62,000 bases of DNA from Acanthaster planci (Eukaryota > Echinodermata > Asteroidea > Valvatida > Acanthasteridae), in contig NW_019091596.1 of the NCBI RefSeq assembly GCF_001949145.1, positions 2,486 through 64,485 of the forward strand. The letters run 5' to 3'. The notes beneath the pieces were generated by a model. The model did not search any database. It had not been told where the DNA came from and worked only from the letters and a program-made list of their open reading frames with translations. Of the stretch, positions 47,274 through 59,939 are shown piece by piece. The position numbers and the translations under genes were made by a program. How positions within the stretch are numbered: the stretch's first letter is position 1; each line of letters begins with the position of its first letter.

Positions 47274-50200
47274 CACAGACACCCACCCTCTTCCCTGTAA
47301 ACAGTTAAACAAGGTAATGCTCTGTCGTGCACAAGAAGTGGAAACCTTTTTGCGTCTGCTCATTCTGGTCATGTTTTGCTGCTGCCTCATTCCTGTGGCT
47401 GTGGAGGCCCACAGTGGATGTGGATGGTTGTCAGACGCCCACTTCGAGATAAGATCCTGGTGCTTTGCGATAAAAATTGTGTGGAAGACAATTTTACCAC
47501 GAGAAGCTTGCTCAGTTTTTCTTGCAGTGGATCGTCTCAGATCTAAGAAAGTTGGAACATTGTGTTTTGAGTACCACCTGTCGTGATTGGGAGTTTGAAA
47601 CAGCTTGGGAAGATAGGCTCTCCTTATGTAGGATTGGCCGTGTGGAAGCTAAATCTTGATTGGTCTGTTCCCGCTCAGAATTTGGAGCATTGCTTTTTCT
47701 TGACAGAGATGTGCCATCAGAAACATGACAAGTCCATTCAACAGAGTGTTCTCTGGAACACGTTCAGTTATTGTGACTCCACTGCTGAATATTGGAAGCA
47801 TCTCATGTGTAGTTGGTTGAGCGCCCTCTAGGGTAAAAATGCCCATTCTCAATGTATTCAGTGATCCATTTACAGCAGCGGACCGTAGAGGGCACTGTTC
47901 AGTTGTAGGGCACAGTATTCAAGGTACATTGTGAAGCAGATCAAATGTTATTTTCTAATATTGGGTTCGTTTTGCTTTGTACAATTTGTAACACTTTAGT
48001 TTAGAAAAAGCTCAACTTCATTAGCTCATTAAAACTCTAAATTCATTTTAGATTATTCCTCAAAAATGGATTTTTTTTTTGCATAAATCCCATTGAGCAA
48101 ATGTCAAAAATGAACTCAAAATAGAAAAATAACAAGAAAACAGAAAGCAAAAGCATGTGTCACTCCCCCGAAGAGAGGTATTCTGTGTGTAGCTCTGACA
48201 TCGTAAAGGGAAACTCTGGGTGCACAAGGGGCCTACTTTTCTCCAGTGCACTGATGGCGTGACCAGTAAATCTCGCACCTAATCTTTTCCCACTCCACCC
48301 ACGTTTTTCTCACCTGATCAATCATGACACCGTCCTTCCTTGTTGCCGCCAATTAACTGCGGATGAATAACCTTTGCAGTATACAGACAGACATTGGGTG
48401 GAGGCATAGGTTGGACTGGGCCAGAGGCTTGGAAAATTTTGTCTGTGTTCTTTATGCTGCCTGGCTTTGGGTCTGGTGGCAAACAGGACCCCATGCTGTA
48501 CATTTTATAATGTAAACTGTACATGTACATTCCAATTGTCTCCTTGCTTAACTATGCTGTGTTCCAAAATGGTGCTGTGAGTGTGTTCATCAGGCATGCG
48601 ACTTACTTCAGATCAGCTGATTTCCTCGTTTTTCAGCTCACACTCATGCCATTGAACATGGAAAAACATTATACTGGTACATCTTGTAAAGATTGGAATT
48701 TCCTAGTTTTTTGTCAAAGTCCAAGCTGCATGCCTGGGTCATGTGCCTGGTACATTACATCTTGGCATACTGGGCATCCGAGGGCAAATTGTCTGTTACA
48801 AGGAACCAGTATTCACCACATGAAAATTAACTAACCCATCTTACAAGAATGCATGTTTACATGTATTATGTACATGTATGTTTATATGTTCACGGCTTGA
48901 ATCTGTTGTTTTGCATCCATTGCATGTTGTTACATTCAATTTTTTTTATTTTATTTAAAACATCATATTGATAAGTTGATAGCTTATTAACGCTGTTTCA
49001 TTGAGTTGTTTTCCTAACAAAGTTCTCTATTAAATATTGAAAAAGTGTACTTTGTCACATTGACTTACATGTGCAAATTAAAATGCTCAAGCAAATAACT
49101 CACTTTGAGTCATGTATAATTTTTATTCGTGAATGGGAGACATGCTGACCTACAAGAAGTTTTACTAACACCTTAAGATTACCATTGTTTGTCTCTTTCA
49201 AGACTTAAATGCAAGGTTGATTTGGAACAATGTCACAAGTTGTTTAAGTTGTCGCGTACTCAACAGGAGCCTCAAAGTTTACAGAAAGCCTCACTTTAAT
49301 ATTCAAGCTATGTTATAAATATAATCAGTTGGAGAAAAGAAACAACCAGATGGTGCTTCGTAAGCAAAACCCTGTCACAAGAGCCTTTGTGATCCTTTCC
49401 CTCAAGGTACTTTTCCAAACTGCTTTAGATCACAAACAACCATAAACCAAAGTATCTAAATCATCGAGTTTCATAGCAAACCATCTTGATTAAATTCAGT
49501 ACACAGTTTCTCTACCATATTCAGGAATTTCAGGATTCTCATATTATAATCTATCTGGCCTTTAAACAGTCAGGTGCACCGTTCATGTCTGTCCCACCGC
49601 CGCTGTTGCAGGTGTAATTGACTCCAATGTTCCAGGTTCCGTTGCGACATGTGGTTGCTATTTAGAGGCTCATTCCCTTGGCAATTTGAAACATTCTGTC
49701 CTGTCACAGCCATCTGATGTGACACTGGGTCTTGGAGCTCTCTGTGCATTGCAGAATGCCAGGTGAAAGCAGTTGAAAGTTTCAGGGTTTTAGCCTGCAG
49801 TTTTGGAATGTGAAGGAAAGTTGGCCTGTACCCCTTGTTTGGGGGTATCGCACAGTGTTCAAAATTGACAGAAGTCTTGGGTTATGTTCATTGGCTTTTT
49901 TATTTTGGAACTGAGCTGTGACAGTTTGAACTCATAACTCTTTAAAAAAAAAATCAGAATACTTTTTAAAGCCCCATAAAGTAAGCCCTGTGACTCTGAA
50001 ATTTGATAATAAATGATGTAATAAAAAAAGTGAGCTCCTCTAATTCTAAATGAAGATGTGTCATACATGTACTCACATGCAGCAAGTTCATTGGCAATCT
50101 CCTTTAAATTCTCCAATGTGTTCGGGCTTGACTGTATGTCAGGTTTCCCTGGTCTCCCATTCTTTCAGGGGAATGACAGGGGAATGGTTACACAAGCTGT

Positions 50201-52360
50201 AATAATGGTGTAAACTTGTTTCCCATGCACTCAAAAACTACTCAGATAACAAAACCACCCCTGCCGTGTGGACAGAACCGTCCACTCTCCCGCAACTTGG
50301 GTTAAATGCTGTTTGTTTGGGGAGATGCGTGTGCACACACCATCAAAAAGTAGCCATCGCCTCAGCTAGCCCTACCTTGATTGAGCAAATTGAAAAGAAG
50401 AAGAAGAAAAAAAAGGACACCCCTTAAAGGAATACACAGAGTTACACACTTGGTCAATTATTAATTAGAAACTGTGTACTGAGGCCCTTCATTTCAATTG
50501 GATAATGTTTACTTCAATCCCTCGCTCTTAGCACGGTTGGTTGTTGTTTCTTTCTGTCCTAGATTGGTCTGAGTGCTTTTCCTTGCTCATTTGTCCCTAA
50601 GTGGTGGACAGGCAGTACCCATAGGGGTTGCTGATTAACCCAGCCTGGAGTTTTTAATTGAACATGTTTCAATATTGACTGCCTCCCTTGCTCTCCATAC
50701 TCTCTCCATCTCTGCTATGTCGATAGTACCAACCGACCAACCAGTGTCTGTCCCCCCCCCATCTCCTTCCACTCTTTAGATGGCCCAGATTAGTCCAACA
50801 GTTAGTTTTGTTAAGTGCTCGTTAATGCCCCACACTAAATGCTTTTTTGGTTACTCATTGATGGTGTGGAGTTCCCGACATTCCCGGAGAAGGGAGACTG
50901 TGTTTGCGCTTTTCCGCCTTTGCATATTTTTGTCCTTGTTCTCTGCGCCTCTCAGCTTTTTTTTCTCCCTCCCACTTACTCCTCTTGCTTTTACTCTCTC
51001 GTGTGTTCAAAGTCTGGCATGGTGCAGACATCCATGAGAGCGGAGGCATGATTGATGAGGGGCCTAAATGGAGAACCCCCCGACATTTTGAGTTGCTTGA
51101 TGCTGAAATACTATGCCCAAATCCCATTTTGGGATTGTGTGTCAAAAAAGCATCAAAACGCATGTGTTTGTAATCCAAGATTTCTTTCCCGTTTACATGC
51201 ATCATCTTATAAACTCCGATTATTAATATCATGTGGAATTCGAGATGACAGAAAACAAACTAATGATTGCATCGGAGGGCCTTGTTCAAAGGACAAATAT
51301 CCATACATTCAAATGTTTTTTGTTAGTGTATGCAAAGGAATGAAATACCTTTTGTAGCCCAGTTTGGTAAAGTGCATAGCTGTTTTGTCTGACATCTTAC
51401 AGTAACATGACAAATCAGAAGAAAGCTTAATTGTTATATTGGGAGTTTTTGGCCCTTCATTGACATATTATGACATGTATTTGTAACAATGTATACTCAG
51501 AGTTCTTCAAGGACAAGTGCACAAAAATAAAACAAAGTTTGCTTGGGTTGGACATGAACCCATAACTTCCCTACAAATGTAGACCTCAATTTGTCAGTGC
51601 TGCCTCATCAGTGCTAATACTTCAAGCTTCCCTTTTCTTTTTTGGAGTTCAAATTTGAACATTATTTGAAATTTTCAGCACCTTTTCTGTTACTTCAGTG
51701 CTCATTAAACAATTTTGTGTGTGTTTTATTTTTGCTTTCAGCTGGCAAAAATATCTTTGATGATATCTAGTACATGTACATATATATTTGAAAAACTGCT
51801 GAAAAAATGAGCTAGGATTATCAAATCCGTTGATTAGCTCAAGTATCTCAGACTTTCTTGCATACATTTTTTGCATTTCATAATTTGTGCACGTTGTCAG
51901 CAGTTTTGTTGAATTTGTTTCATTGTAAATCCATCAGATTTTAAAAATCGCCTTTTCATTTTGAATGTACCTCCAATCATAGAAAATACAATCAGAAATC
52001 TGTGGTAGATGTGCAAAACTATTTTCACTGAAAACTTCATGGTTTGATCTCTCTGTAATTTCGAAGGTTACTCCAGTAGGGGAAAAGCCCTCATGCAAAT
52101 GGTGGTCCATGCAGACGGCAGCTTAACCTGTCGTTCCTGCTGCATCTTGCACACTGCTGCCCTGTCAGGCCCTGGCGGAGGGGAGAGCTTGAGTAGGATT
52201 TGGCCATCCAAGCGTAAAGCATTGCCCACTGTCACCATAATTGTGGTCCCAAATTGACAGGCTGCCAGTCACAATTAGCCGTCTGTGTTTACTGTCATAT
52301 TAAGAGGCAGGTTCCCTTGTTTCTTTTTTTCTGCTTCCTCATCGTGTCTTGTCATCGCAG

Positions 52361-52414
52361 AGGCCCCTCTTCGCCAAGGCCAGCATGACTCCCCCCCCCA
52401 TGATGAAAGCCAAC
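52361..52414 (+). other. Possible 54-nt exon
   Basis: Bounded by GTCATCGCAG on the left and GTAAGC on the right, with 18 open codons that use mostly G or C in third position (reads RPLFAKASMTPPPMMKAN). It begins and ends in phase 0, like the next candidate at 53417. I do not recognise the peptide and found no flanking exons that would anchor it. It could equally be a conserved non-coding island. Confidence 0.25.
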
Positions 52415-53416
52415 GTAAGCTTGACTCTGCAAATTTCTGAGGGAGCTGCGACCTGTGTGTGTATGTGTTTATTGGTGTGCGTGTTGAGAAAGGCGTACAG
52501 TTTGCGGAGCGCTAGGGAATTAAGGAAGATCAATTATTGACTTTTCCGTTTTTTTAATATTGTCTGGGCGGTATCTTTGCTTGATGATGATTGGCAGTTG
52601 GCTCCATGATTAGGAGAAGATAAATCTTGCTCTTACAGGCTGCGTGTGCCTCATTATGTCTATACAGTAACTATACAATCCCTAATTTGTCTTCAGTTGA
52701 AGTAAACTTTGAATTTTGAAACTAATTGGCTTTTCATATCACTAACTGTTCTTTCCTTTTGAAGGAAAAAGTTTATCGGATTTCAGCTCAGGTGTGTGCT
52801 CACATTTTGTGTTCATTTCAGTTTTAATCAGCAAAACGAAACACTATTTGACACTTATCTTTCACCCAAAATTTGTGATTTTTAAAATTAATTTTGGCTT
52901 TTAGACTGGTATGTTCAAAGTTGATTGTCTTCCTTTGTGTCATTTGTTTCATGCTTTACATTATACAGTGATTTTGACCAACTTTGGTACTTACGAGTTA
53001 AGATGGCTGTTTAAAGAATTAAATCTCTGTTGTTTGTAAGAACACTCCACGACTCATCTAAAAGTGCCCTAACTCTAAAAGATTATACCGATTAGATTAA
53101 AAAATATATTACTATTTTCAAAATGCAATGTTGATTCCATCTTAGTTCCAAATTTGTACTCTTCAAATTGCATGTTACCCTGCATGGAAAGGAGGAGGCA
53201 GGAAAGTAGGGTAGTTCATAACTGCTGATAAAAAAAAACTGTTGCTTAAGACTGAACAAGCATCTTACCCATTAACAGTCTCACAAAAAGAATCCATATG
53301 TCCTTCACATTCAGGTAAACAGTGCATCATCCCATCTTTCACAAGCTCATTTTCAAAAAATCCTGAAAAACAAAACTGAAGAGGAGTCATATTGTTTATA
53401 TGGCCTTTTGTGCCAG

Positions 53417-53482
53417 GGCCCTTACGCAAACATACCGTGCTCATCCCACTTTGAAAGAGCCGCCCGGCTCAGCCGAGCGAAG
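53417..53482 (+). other. Possible 66-nt exon
   Basis: Follows CTTTTGTGCCAG and ends AAG before GTAATT, with 22 open codons (begins GPYANIPCSSHFERAARL). Phase 0 at both ends would let it join the candidate at 52361-52414. Unrecognised. The sequence continues without a break into an island with a PBX/MEIS-type site, so a regulatory reading is equally possible. Confidence 0.22.
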
Positions 53483-53521
53483 GTAATTCCAGGGAAGCAG
53501 AGACTATTAGATTGTTCCTAT

Positions 53522-53531
53522 CTGTCAATCA
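53522..53531. promoter_or_regulatory. PBX/MEIS-type composite site
   Basis: CTGTCAATCA is the complement of TGATTGACAG, the composite site bound by PBX-MEIS homeodomain dimers. It is followed by TTGATCCAATGAG and an ATTTCATTATTG block within a compact island at 53.41-53.58 kb. A single 10-mer can occur by chance. Confidence 0.3.
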
Positions 53532-55754
53532 TTGATCCAATGAGCCGGCAAGGCAAATTTCATTATTGCTCTTCTTTTTTCCCCTCTTCCTATTTTATTC
53601 TATTTTTTTTTACTTATAAAGTTTACACTCCATATTCTGATAGGCTGTAGGAAAGATGATAACACAAGAGGGGGGAAAATGACAAATTTCAATCTGTTCT
53701 ATGATTTTTTGTTTCTTGAAAGTTCTCTTGATTCTTGTTTTCTTTGAAATGGAAAAGAAAAAGGAAAGGAGATTGCTACACCAGTACACTGCTAAGAATT
53801 AACAAATGCCCCCTGTGATGATTCATATTCATATCTTGAAGTAATAGTTTTCAGGTACGGAGATTGATAATTAAATTACCATTTTTTTAATTGGTGCGTA
53901 CAGTGTAGTTTTGTGTGTTTAATTATTTGTTCTCATGTAATTATTTATTCATAAATACTTCAAACAGTTTCCCTTGCCTGCTTAGAAGTGATAATTCCGA
54001 TTGGTCAAGAGTCTGTGTGCGTGTGGCTCACCAGGTGCGTGCTAAGTCTGTATAAGGAGGTTGTATTGGACAGCTTGCACAAGGAATATACCATAAAATG
54101 GACAGGGGTGTTCAGAAATATGAAAGTAAAATTCTAGAACAAAATTGTTAGAAATCCATCACATATTGACTTCTTGACTCCCTGACTACAAAAACTAACA
54201 TTTAAGACCGGCCAAGCACATGTTTATTCCCTTGTTAAAAAAAGGCACACATGTGTTTTTAAGTACTCAACACAATCATCCTGTTAAAATCTAGTCATTT
54301 TGAATGTTATCCTCACTTGTAGTTCCACTGGTATTTTGATCACAATACCATGAATTTAAAACGACTTGAATTTGAAAGCTAATATTTCACATTATTCACT
54401 CTCACCCTTTTTAAAAGCACTTTGGCAAAATGGCTAATAATTCAGAGTTGCCAATAAATACTGAATGAAAAAGAATCAATTTTTGATTACAGTTACAGTT
54501 CTCACTAATTGTGAACAGTGCCCTCTGTTGCTTGGTATAGGCCCAGCCAGCATTTGAGTTATTTCTTTGGGGACTTCATCCATCTAGTATGGGTATGGGT
54601 AACCCAAACAGAGAATGGGATTTGCCATTTGACCACTGATGTCTCTCTTTCTCTTTGTATATGTATAAACAGTGTAGGAGTTGCAAATCTATTTATGTGT
54701 ATATCAGTTAATCCCCACCGGGTTGTAATATGTGTGGGATGACCGTTGTTTCACCGTGCTAGGTGTCCTGTTTAAGGACATGTTAAACAGATTTGTTGGA
54801 ACTTTCTACCCTTTGATCATACAATATAGGAAATACATGAAGCAAAGGATAGAAACCACACATTCAAAATGAACTGAGGACTGAGAGATATGCTAAGTGT
54901 TCCATTGGAATTCCAGTTGTACATGTAACTCGTAATCTCTATGCAGGTAGTCACCTGAGACTACTCCCTAACTAAAGGTAAATTTTCTCCTGGCACCTTA
55001 GGGTAGTTCCCAGTTTGCTTGCAATAGTGTTTCCATAAGGAGCTGCAGTTAATACAGGCATATCCTGCATTACGACAACTTACTTAGTGCTTGTTGACAG
55101 CACTGAGATTTGCTTGTATTGTGCGGAAAAAGAAAACCCTAAGACGTAGATGTGATATGGGATAGTTGTGTTGAGAGTATTACAGGATTCTTCCTCACAT
55201 TGAATTTATTAATGTATGCCTTGTAGGCGCTGAGCACATGGGCTCTTTATTTGGATCCCAAGTCTCAAATTGATACTGGAGAGTAACCTCATTTTGTTTG
55301 GTTGATTGTTTTTATAGTCTTCCAAAAGGTGCATTTTGTTTGTAGCAAAATTTAATATTTAGATCATCAGAACTTTTTAGACTTTCTCTCTCCCATTTTT
55401 GATAGAAAGATGTGACAATGTAAAAGTGTTAATCCTCATCAACTTTGCATTTGTTTCTTTTCCGTGGGTGAGCACACCACTTTCAGACAATCATTGGGAA
55501 TCCAGTGTAATGCCCTGAACATTTCCTGTCAATGGAATCATTGGGAAAAGTTGTTGAAGCGAAGCCTCTTGCTTGAGGACACAGGCTGTTTAATTCTATG
55601 GTAAGTCACAGACCTATGATGCATCTACATGTAAAGGTACATTCAATAGACTTGGCCACCTTCAGATGTCGGATGAGTCTCACATGTATTGATTCTCCTT
55701 TGTGAAGATCAAGTAATGAAGGCACTGTGCTCATTGCAGAATATTAATAATACT

Positions 55755-56045
55755 GTAATAATAACACACACTTGTAAAGCGCCATCTATCTTGAAAACTA
55801 TTCTGAGGCACTAATTATCATTATCTGTGCACATTTGGCTAACATCATCTGGACATTCATCGCCTGAAACCATCTCAGCTCCCTGGGGTGTATTGTCTGC
55901 CCTCATAGGTACCCATTTACCCTTGGGTGTAGAGAGGCACATAGGGGTAAAGTGAATTGCATCACAACATGCTGCCACCAGCTGGATTCGAACCCCCGAC
56001 CCTACGATCAGAAGTTGCAAACCCTAACCACTGGGCCACATGCCA
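55755..56045 (-). mobile_element. tRNA-derived SINE, copy 2
   Basis: Same family as 41595-41935. On the minus strand the head reads GGCATGTGGCCCAGTGGTTA (A-box region), with a perfect B box GGTTCGAATCC (55984-55994), then the shared body (CACTTTACCCCTATGTGCC, AAATGGGTACC) and a GCGCTTTACAAGTGTGTG tail before an AT-rich ATTATTA end. It keeps a better pol III promoter than copy 1. Confidence 0.8.
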
Positions 56046-57322
56046 CATGTTCCCAGAAGAAAGCTGCATTTTGGACAATTTCAATCCTTGATATTGCAAT
56101 TTATTTTCAATTGTATCTCTCCAGGTGATCGATGATATGGCCATGAAGGTTTATTCCATTGATGGACCGACCCCCAAATAATGCACACACCATGATGAAA
56201 ATTGGCAGTTGGAATGACAATGAAAAATAATAGTAGTCAGTTTGGTTGGCAGTGTATTGGAGTCAGCTTTGGCCACACAAATCTTTATAAAAAAAAAATC
56301 AATCCACGTGGTGTTTTGGTAAGGATGCTGAACTGCCACACAAGTCATGACAAGAAATTGTGAGTCATGTGCATGCAGAATTCCATCTAAAATTTTTTAA
56401 CTGTCTGATTTTTGGGCTCTTCATGGTTTGGAAAAAATTAGCCTTCATCGGCACTAGTCCAAAAGAAGAAGTTCAAAATCCAAGATGCAGTTCAACTTCA
56501 TCTAAATTACTTTCTCTTATCTCGTGATTGCCAGAGCTTCTTTCCTGTGGTGTCCCTGAGGCAATCTTTCAGCACACATCACATAAGAATTTTGCTTTCA
56601 AAAGCACGCCAGTACCAGTTCTGATTCCTGTGAACATCAAGTTTTCAAAGTGAATTAGAGATTTCATAATTCATGGTTTTGTCACCACAGAAAATGGTAG
56701 GCCACACATCCTTATTCCTGCATTGGTAGGAAATTGATGTAATTTGTTATTCATGTGATACATCTGGACGGAAACTGCCATTCCGGTGTTATCCATCATG
56801 TCTCATTGCCAAAAGTTCAAAGTAAATAGCATTTAGGAAAATGAACTGCCTTGCCACTGAGCAAAATATTATTGCCCTTGTGACTTTTGCCAACACGTCC
56901 TCTTGCCATGCAAAAGGTCATCCTCCCAAAAGAAATCCCTGAAACAGGGAAGTCTCAATCCTTTTTTAGCTTGCCCCCCAAAACATATGTCATCAGAATG
57001 GATCCGGCTCCTTAATTTGAAAATTGCACGATAATATGCCCAATCCGTCCCAAGTAATCCGGCACTTTTCTTCGCCAATTTTACTGGCCGGGAGTCGAGA
57101 GATGAGAAGAATCTCGTGTGATTTAACTCCCACCCGCTCGAGCTACTCGTTGGGCTGGGAAAGAAACCAAAAAAAAGGTTGAAGAGAACGAACAAAATTA
57201 GAAAGAAGGCTCCAAAAGGTTTGCGGCTGGTCTGTTTGGTGGGGCAGCTGTCAGGAGCAATTTGGCAGCCCTTGTTAGGGCCGGCTTTGTCTGGGGACGG
57301 CCGGTTCTCGGTTCTCGCCGAC

Positions 57323-57441
57323 CTGGCGGATTTGTGGGAGTTTGGTGATGAGGTCCATCAGCATGGAGCTCAAGTTGTTCCTGGGCTTACGCCACAGCAA
57401 GTCCAGCATCTGCAGTCGGCTCCTTTTCCTTCCCCACTTTG
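57323..57441 (-). other. Possible 119-nt exon in a GC-rich island
   Basis: On the minus strand an acceptor-like CCCCAACTAG precedes, and CAG then GTCGGC follows, a 119-nt open stretch with strongly G/C-biased third positions. It reads KWGRKRSRLQMLDLLWRKPR and continues with a leucine-rich helix-like segment. The + strand of the same island is also open. I recognise no domain. The protein-like codon bias makes it worth testing, but no second exon supports it. Confidence 0.25.
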
Positions 57442-59922
57442 CTAGTTGGGGCATACATAGCGAGATATGGTATTTCAGACCAACTGGTGCAATGAAAGAA
57501 TGCTATAGACTTTAGTAATACTATTCTTTAAGACCAGGAGATTTCATGCTTAGTTGTCATGATGGAGTGGTTGCTTTAGGAGACAAGAGCAGTACATGAT
57601 CTCGAGAAAGTAGGTCAGACATCCACTAACATCACACGCCGCATTTTCATTCATATACTTCTTACAAATTTCTGGATTTCATGGATGTATGCATTCTGAA
57701 TTGTTAGGCAACATATAGGAAAAGTCAGGGGGGCAGTTGGAAGGGAAGGAGGAGGCTTGTAGTAGCCACTTCATTACAAATTTCAAGACCTCTAAAGAAG
57801 TGAGTCACTGTCCATTTTTTCAACTCAGCCCATTCCCTTATTCTTCTGTATTTTCTTCCCTTCTGGAACCACTGTTTGGAGAAAATGATGAATGCAGTTT
57901 GAGGGATTCATTTAAATGTACAAGTGACAGATTTACAAACATGAGTTCAATACTGGAAGCTCTCCTACTATCAATAAATGCATTTGTGATTGGTTGTTAT
58001 GGTCACAAGCTCCACATGATCACAGTCTTTCCTTTCTGTAAGTGTAACTTCACATCATGTTCCTGTGATAGATTGATTTATTTTTTGGGGGGGAAGGGGG
58101 GGGAAGTGATGATGATATACATGCTATTGATCTCTGACTTTTTCTTTGTCAAGGTACATGCATCATATTCACACTTAGATTTCATGACCAGCACTTTGAA
58201 TCCTTAATAATATAACCCGTCACGTTTCCACTTGCTGATTGGATCCAGGGCTAGCTCTGTAGGTCTGCATCTTATGAAAGGTGTCTTGTGTTGTCCGCTG
58301 TGTTGTTCAGGATTTCTCATCTCCCATCCACCATGAAAATGAGAGGTTTCCCTTGACTGACACTGCTTAGCCATGCAATCCTGTCGCAGCACGCACCCTT
58401 GAGCTAAATTCGACACCAATCAGGGGACCAGAAATTAAAAGATGTATCCTGATGTGAACCGGCAAATGAGCAAAGAAAACAAAAATGCTTATTGGCTCTG
58501 TCGTCACACGGATTGGAGAACCACATGACACCTTTTTGATCTTGCTGTGCACCCCGGCCGCACTTCAAGCTTCTTTGAGCTTCCCCTTCCCCCATGGAAG
58601 GCTCCTTGAAGGCTTGGAATGACTGGCCCTTGAGAGATGGCTTTCATTGGATCATTACTGGTACGGAGACAGAAATAGGGCTGCGTGTGCCTAGTGTGTG
58701 AACGAGACTGGCAGATTTATGCTAAGGGTCAAACCCCAAGAACACAGCTAGTGAATAGTCCAATTCCGTCATGGTTTGTCTTGCGAATCACACTAGTAGT
58801 TCAGCTTTTAGGAAACAGAGGAGTTGATATAAGCTGTGCTAAATTTCTACAGAGTACCTGTTTTGAGCAAGTTACTCATTTAAAAAAAAACAACAAAGAG
58901 AGAGGGTGGCTGTTTGGATTTTTGCCGCCCTGTGAGAATCGACCTTTTTTGTTCTCATATAATTTTTTTATTATAAGTTGTATCACCTTGAAAGACAGTT
59001 CATAACTTGGTATCTGATGTTAAAACAGAACAAGAATGCATAAGGGGCTTTTCACATGATTTTGTTTCCATTTTATCTTTTAGGTACACAGATTTAATAT
59101 TACCAAAGAGTGCAGCATCAGCATTTCCTCCAGTTGATCGTTGTCTTTACCCTTGTGTTTAGTTTTCTCATGGCATGTTTTCAACTGTGTTATTCTTGCC
59201 TCACCATGTTTTGTCGACACCAATTTATTCTAAATAAATTTTTTTCTTATGTACTGGCATCCCTCGATAAGCAAACGCTTTATACTAAGTGGTCACTGAG
59301 TAAAGGGGCTGTGGAAGTTGGGTGGCTAATTACTTTGTATGAGGATGGGCGTGGAACCAGGTTTGGAACACCTTACAGTGGAGACTGAGGAAGGAGTAAT
59401 GAAATGACTTGATTTTTGACTGAAAATGGTGTAGTGTTGGTTGTGAATGTTTCGCTGCTAGCCAATAAACTTGAGTTTTGTTATTTGTGAGTTACAAAGT
59501 GTATTCATGAGGAACCAGTTTTGAGTCAGCATATTTACTTTTTGGTAAACTGAAAAAAAGTTAATATTCAGAGAGATGAAGTGTCCACTATGAAATCCTG
59601 TGACACTTTGACCCCTGTACTGTTTGTGTTTTTGGTTCCATTCTTCCACAGACACTGGTCATGTTGGATGGTGCTGGGCTTTGAATCAGCTCTGAGCTTC
59701 TTAAACATCTGGCATTGAATCAGTTTCACATTATATACTACCTGGATCTGATAGCAGCAAAAGCCCTCTGGACTGTCTCCATTAAAACTTTGAATGAGCT
59801 GGTACTAAACACAAATACCAACATGGCCCTTGTGATATTTATGTCTGGCCCACAATATTCTGAAACTCTTCTCCCACATAAGTGGAATTGCTTGACCTCG
59901 CTGAGGTTCTTGTTCCCCCTTA

Positions 59923-59939
59923 AGGTCACACCGAGGTCA
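59923..59939 (+). promoter_or_regulatory. Perfect DR5 nuclear-receptor element
   Basis: Two perfect AGGTCA half-sites are separated by CACCG, the DR5 arrangement bound by RAR-RXR heterodimers (retinoic acid response element). Another TGACCT half-site lies 25 bases upstream at 59893-59898, next to an AGGTT. All sit in a compact island at 59.78-60.02 kb in a region without genes. Confidence 0.5.

Noticed and set aside
47209-47586. 125-codon frame after the last DSN1 exon start
   Set aside because: It begins in the wrong frame of the last DSN1 exon and runs into the 3' UTR; the true frame stops at 47273.
57737-58207. 156-codon + strand frame, the longest outside the known genes
   Set aside because: Low-complexity Phe/Ser-rich translation crossing a G run, no splice partners and no domain. 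A chance frame is most likely.
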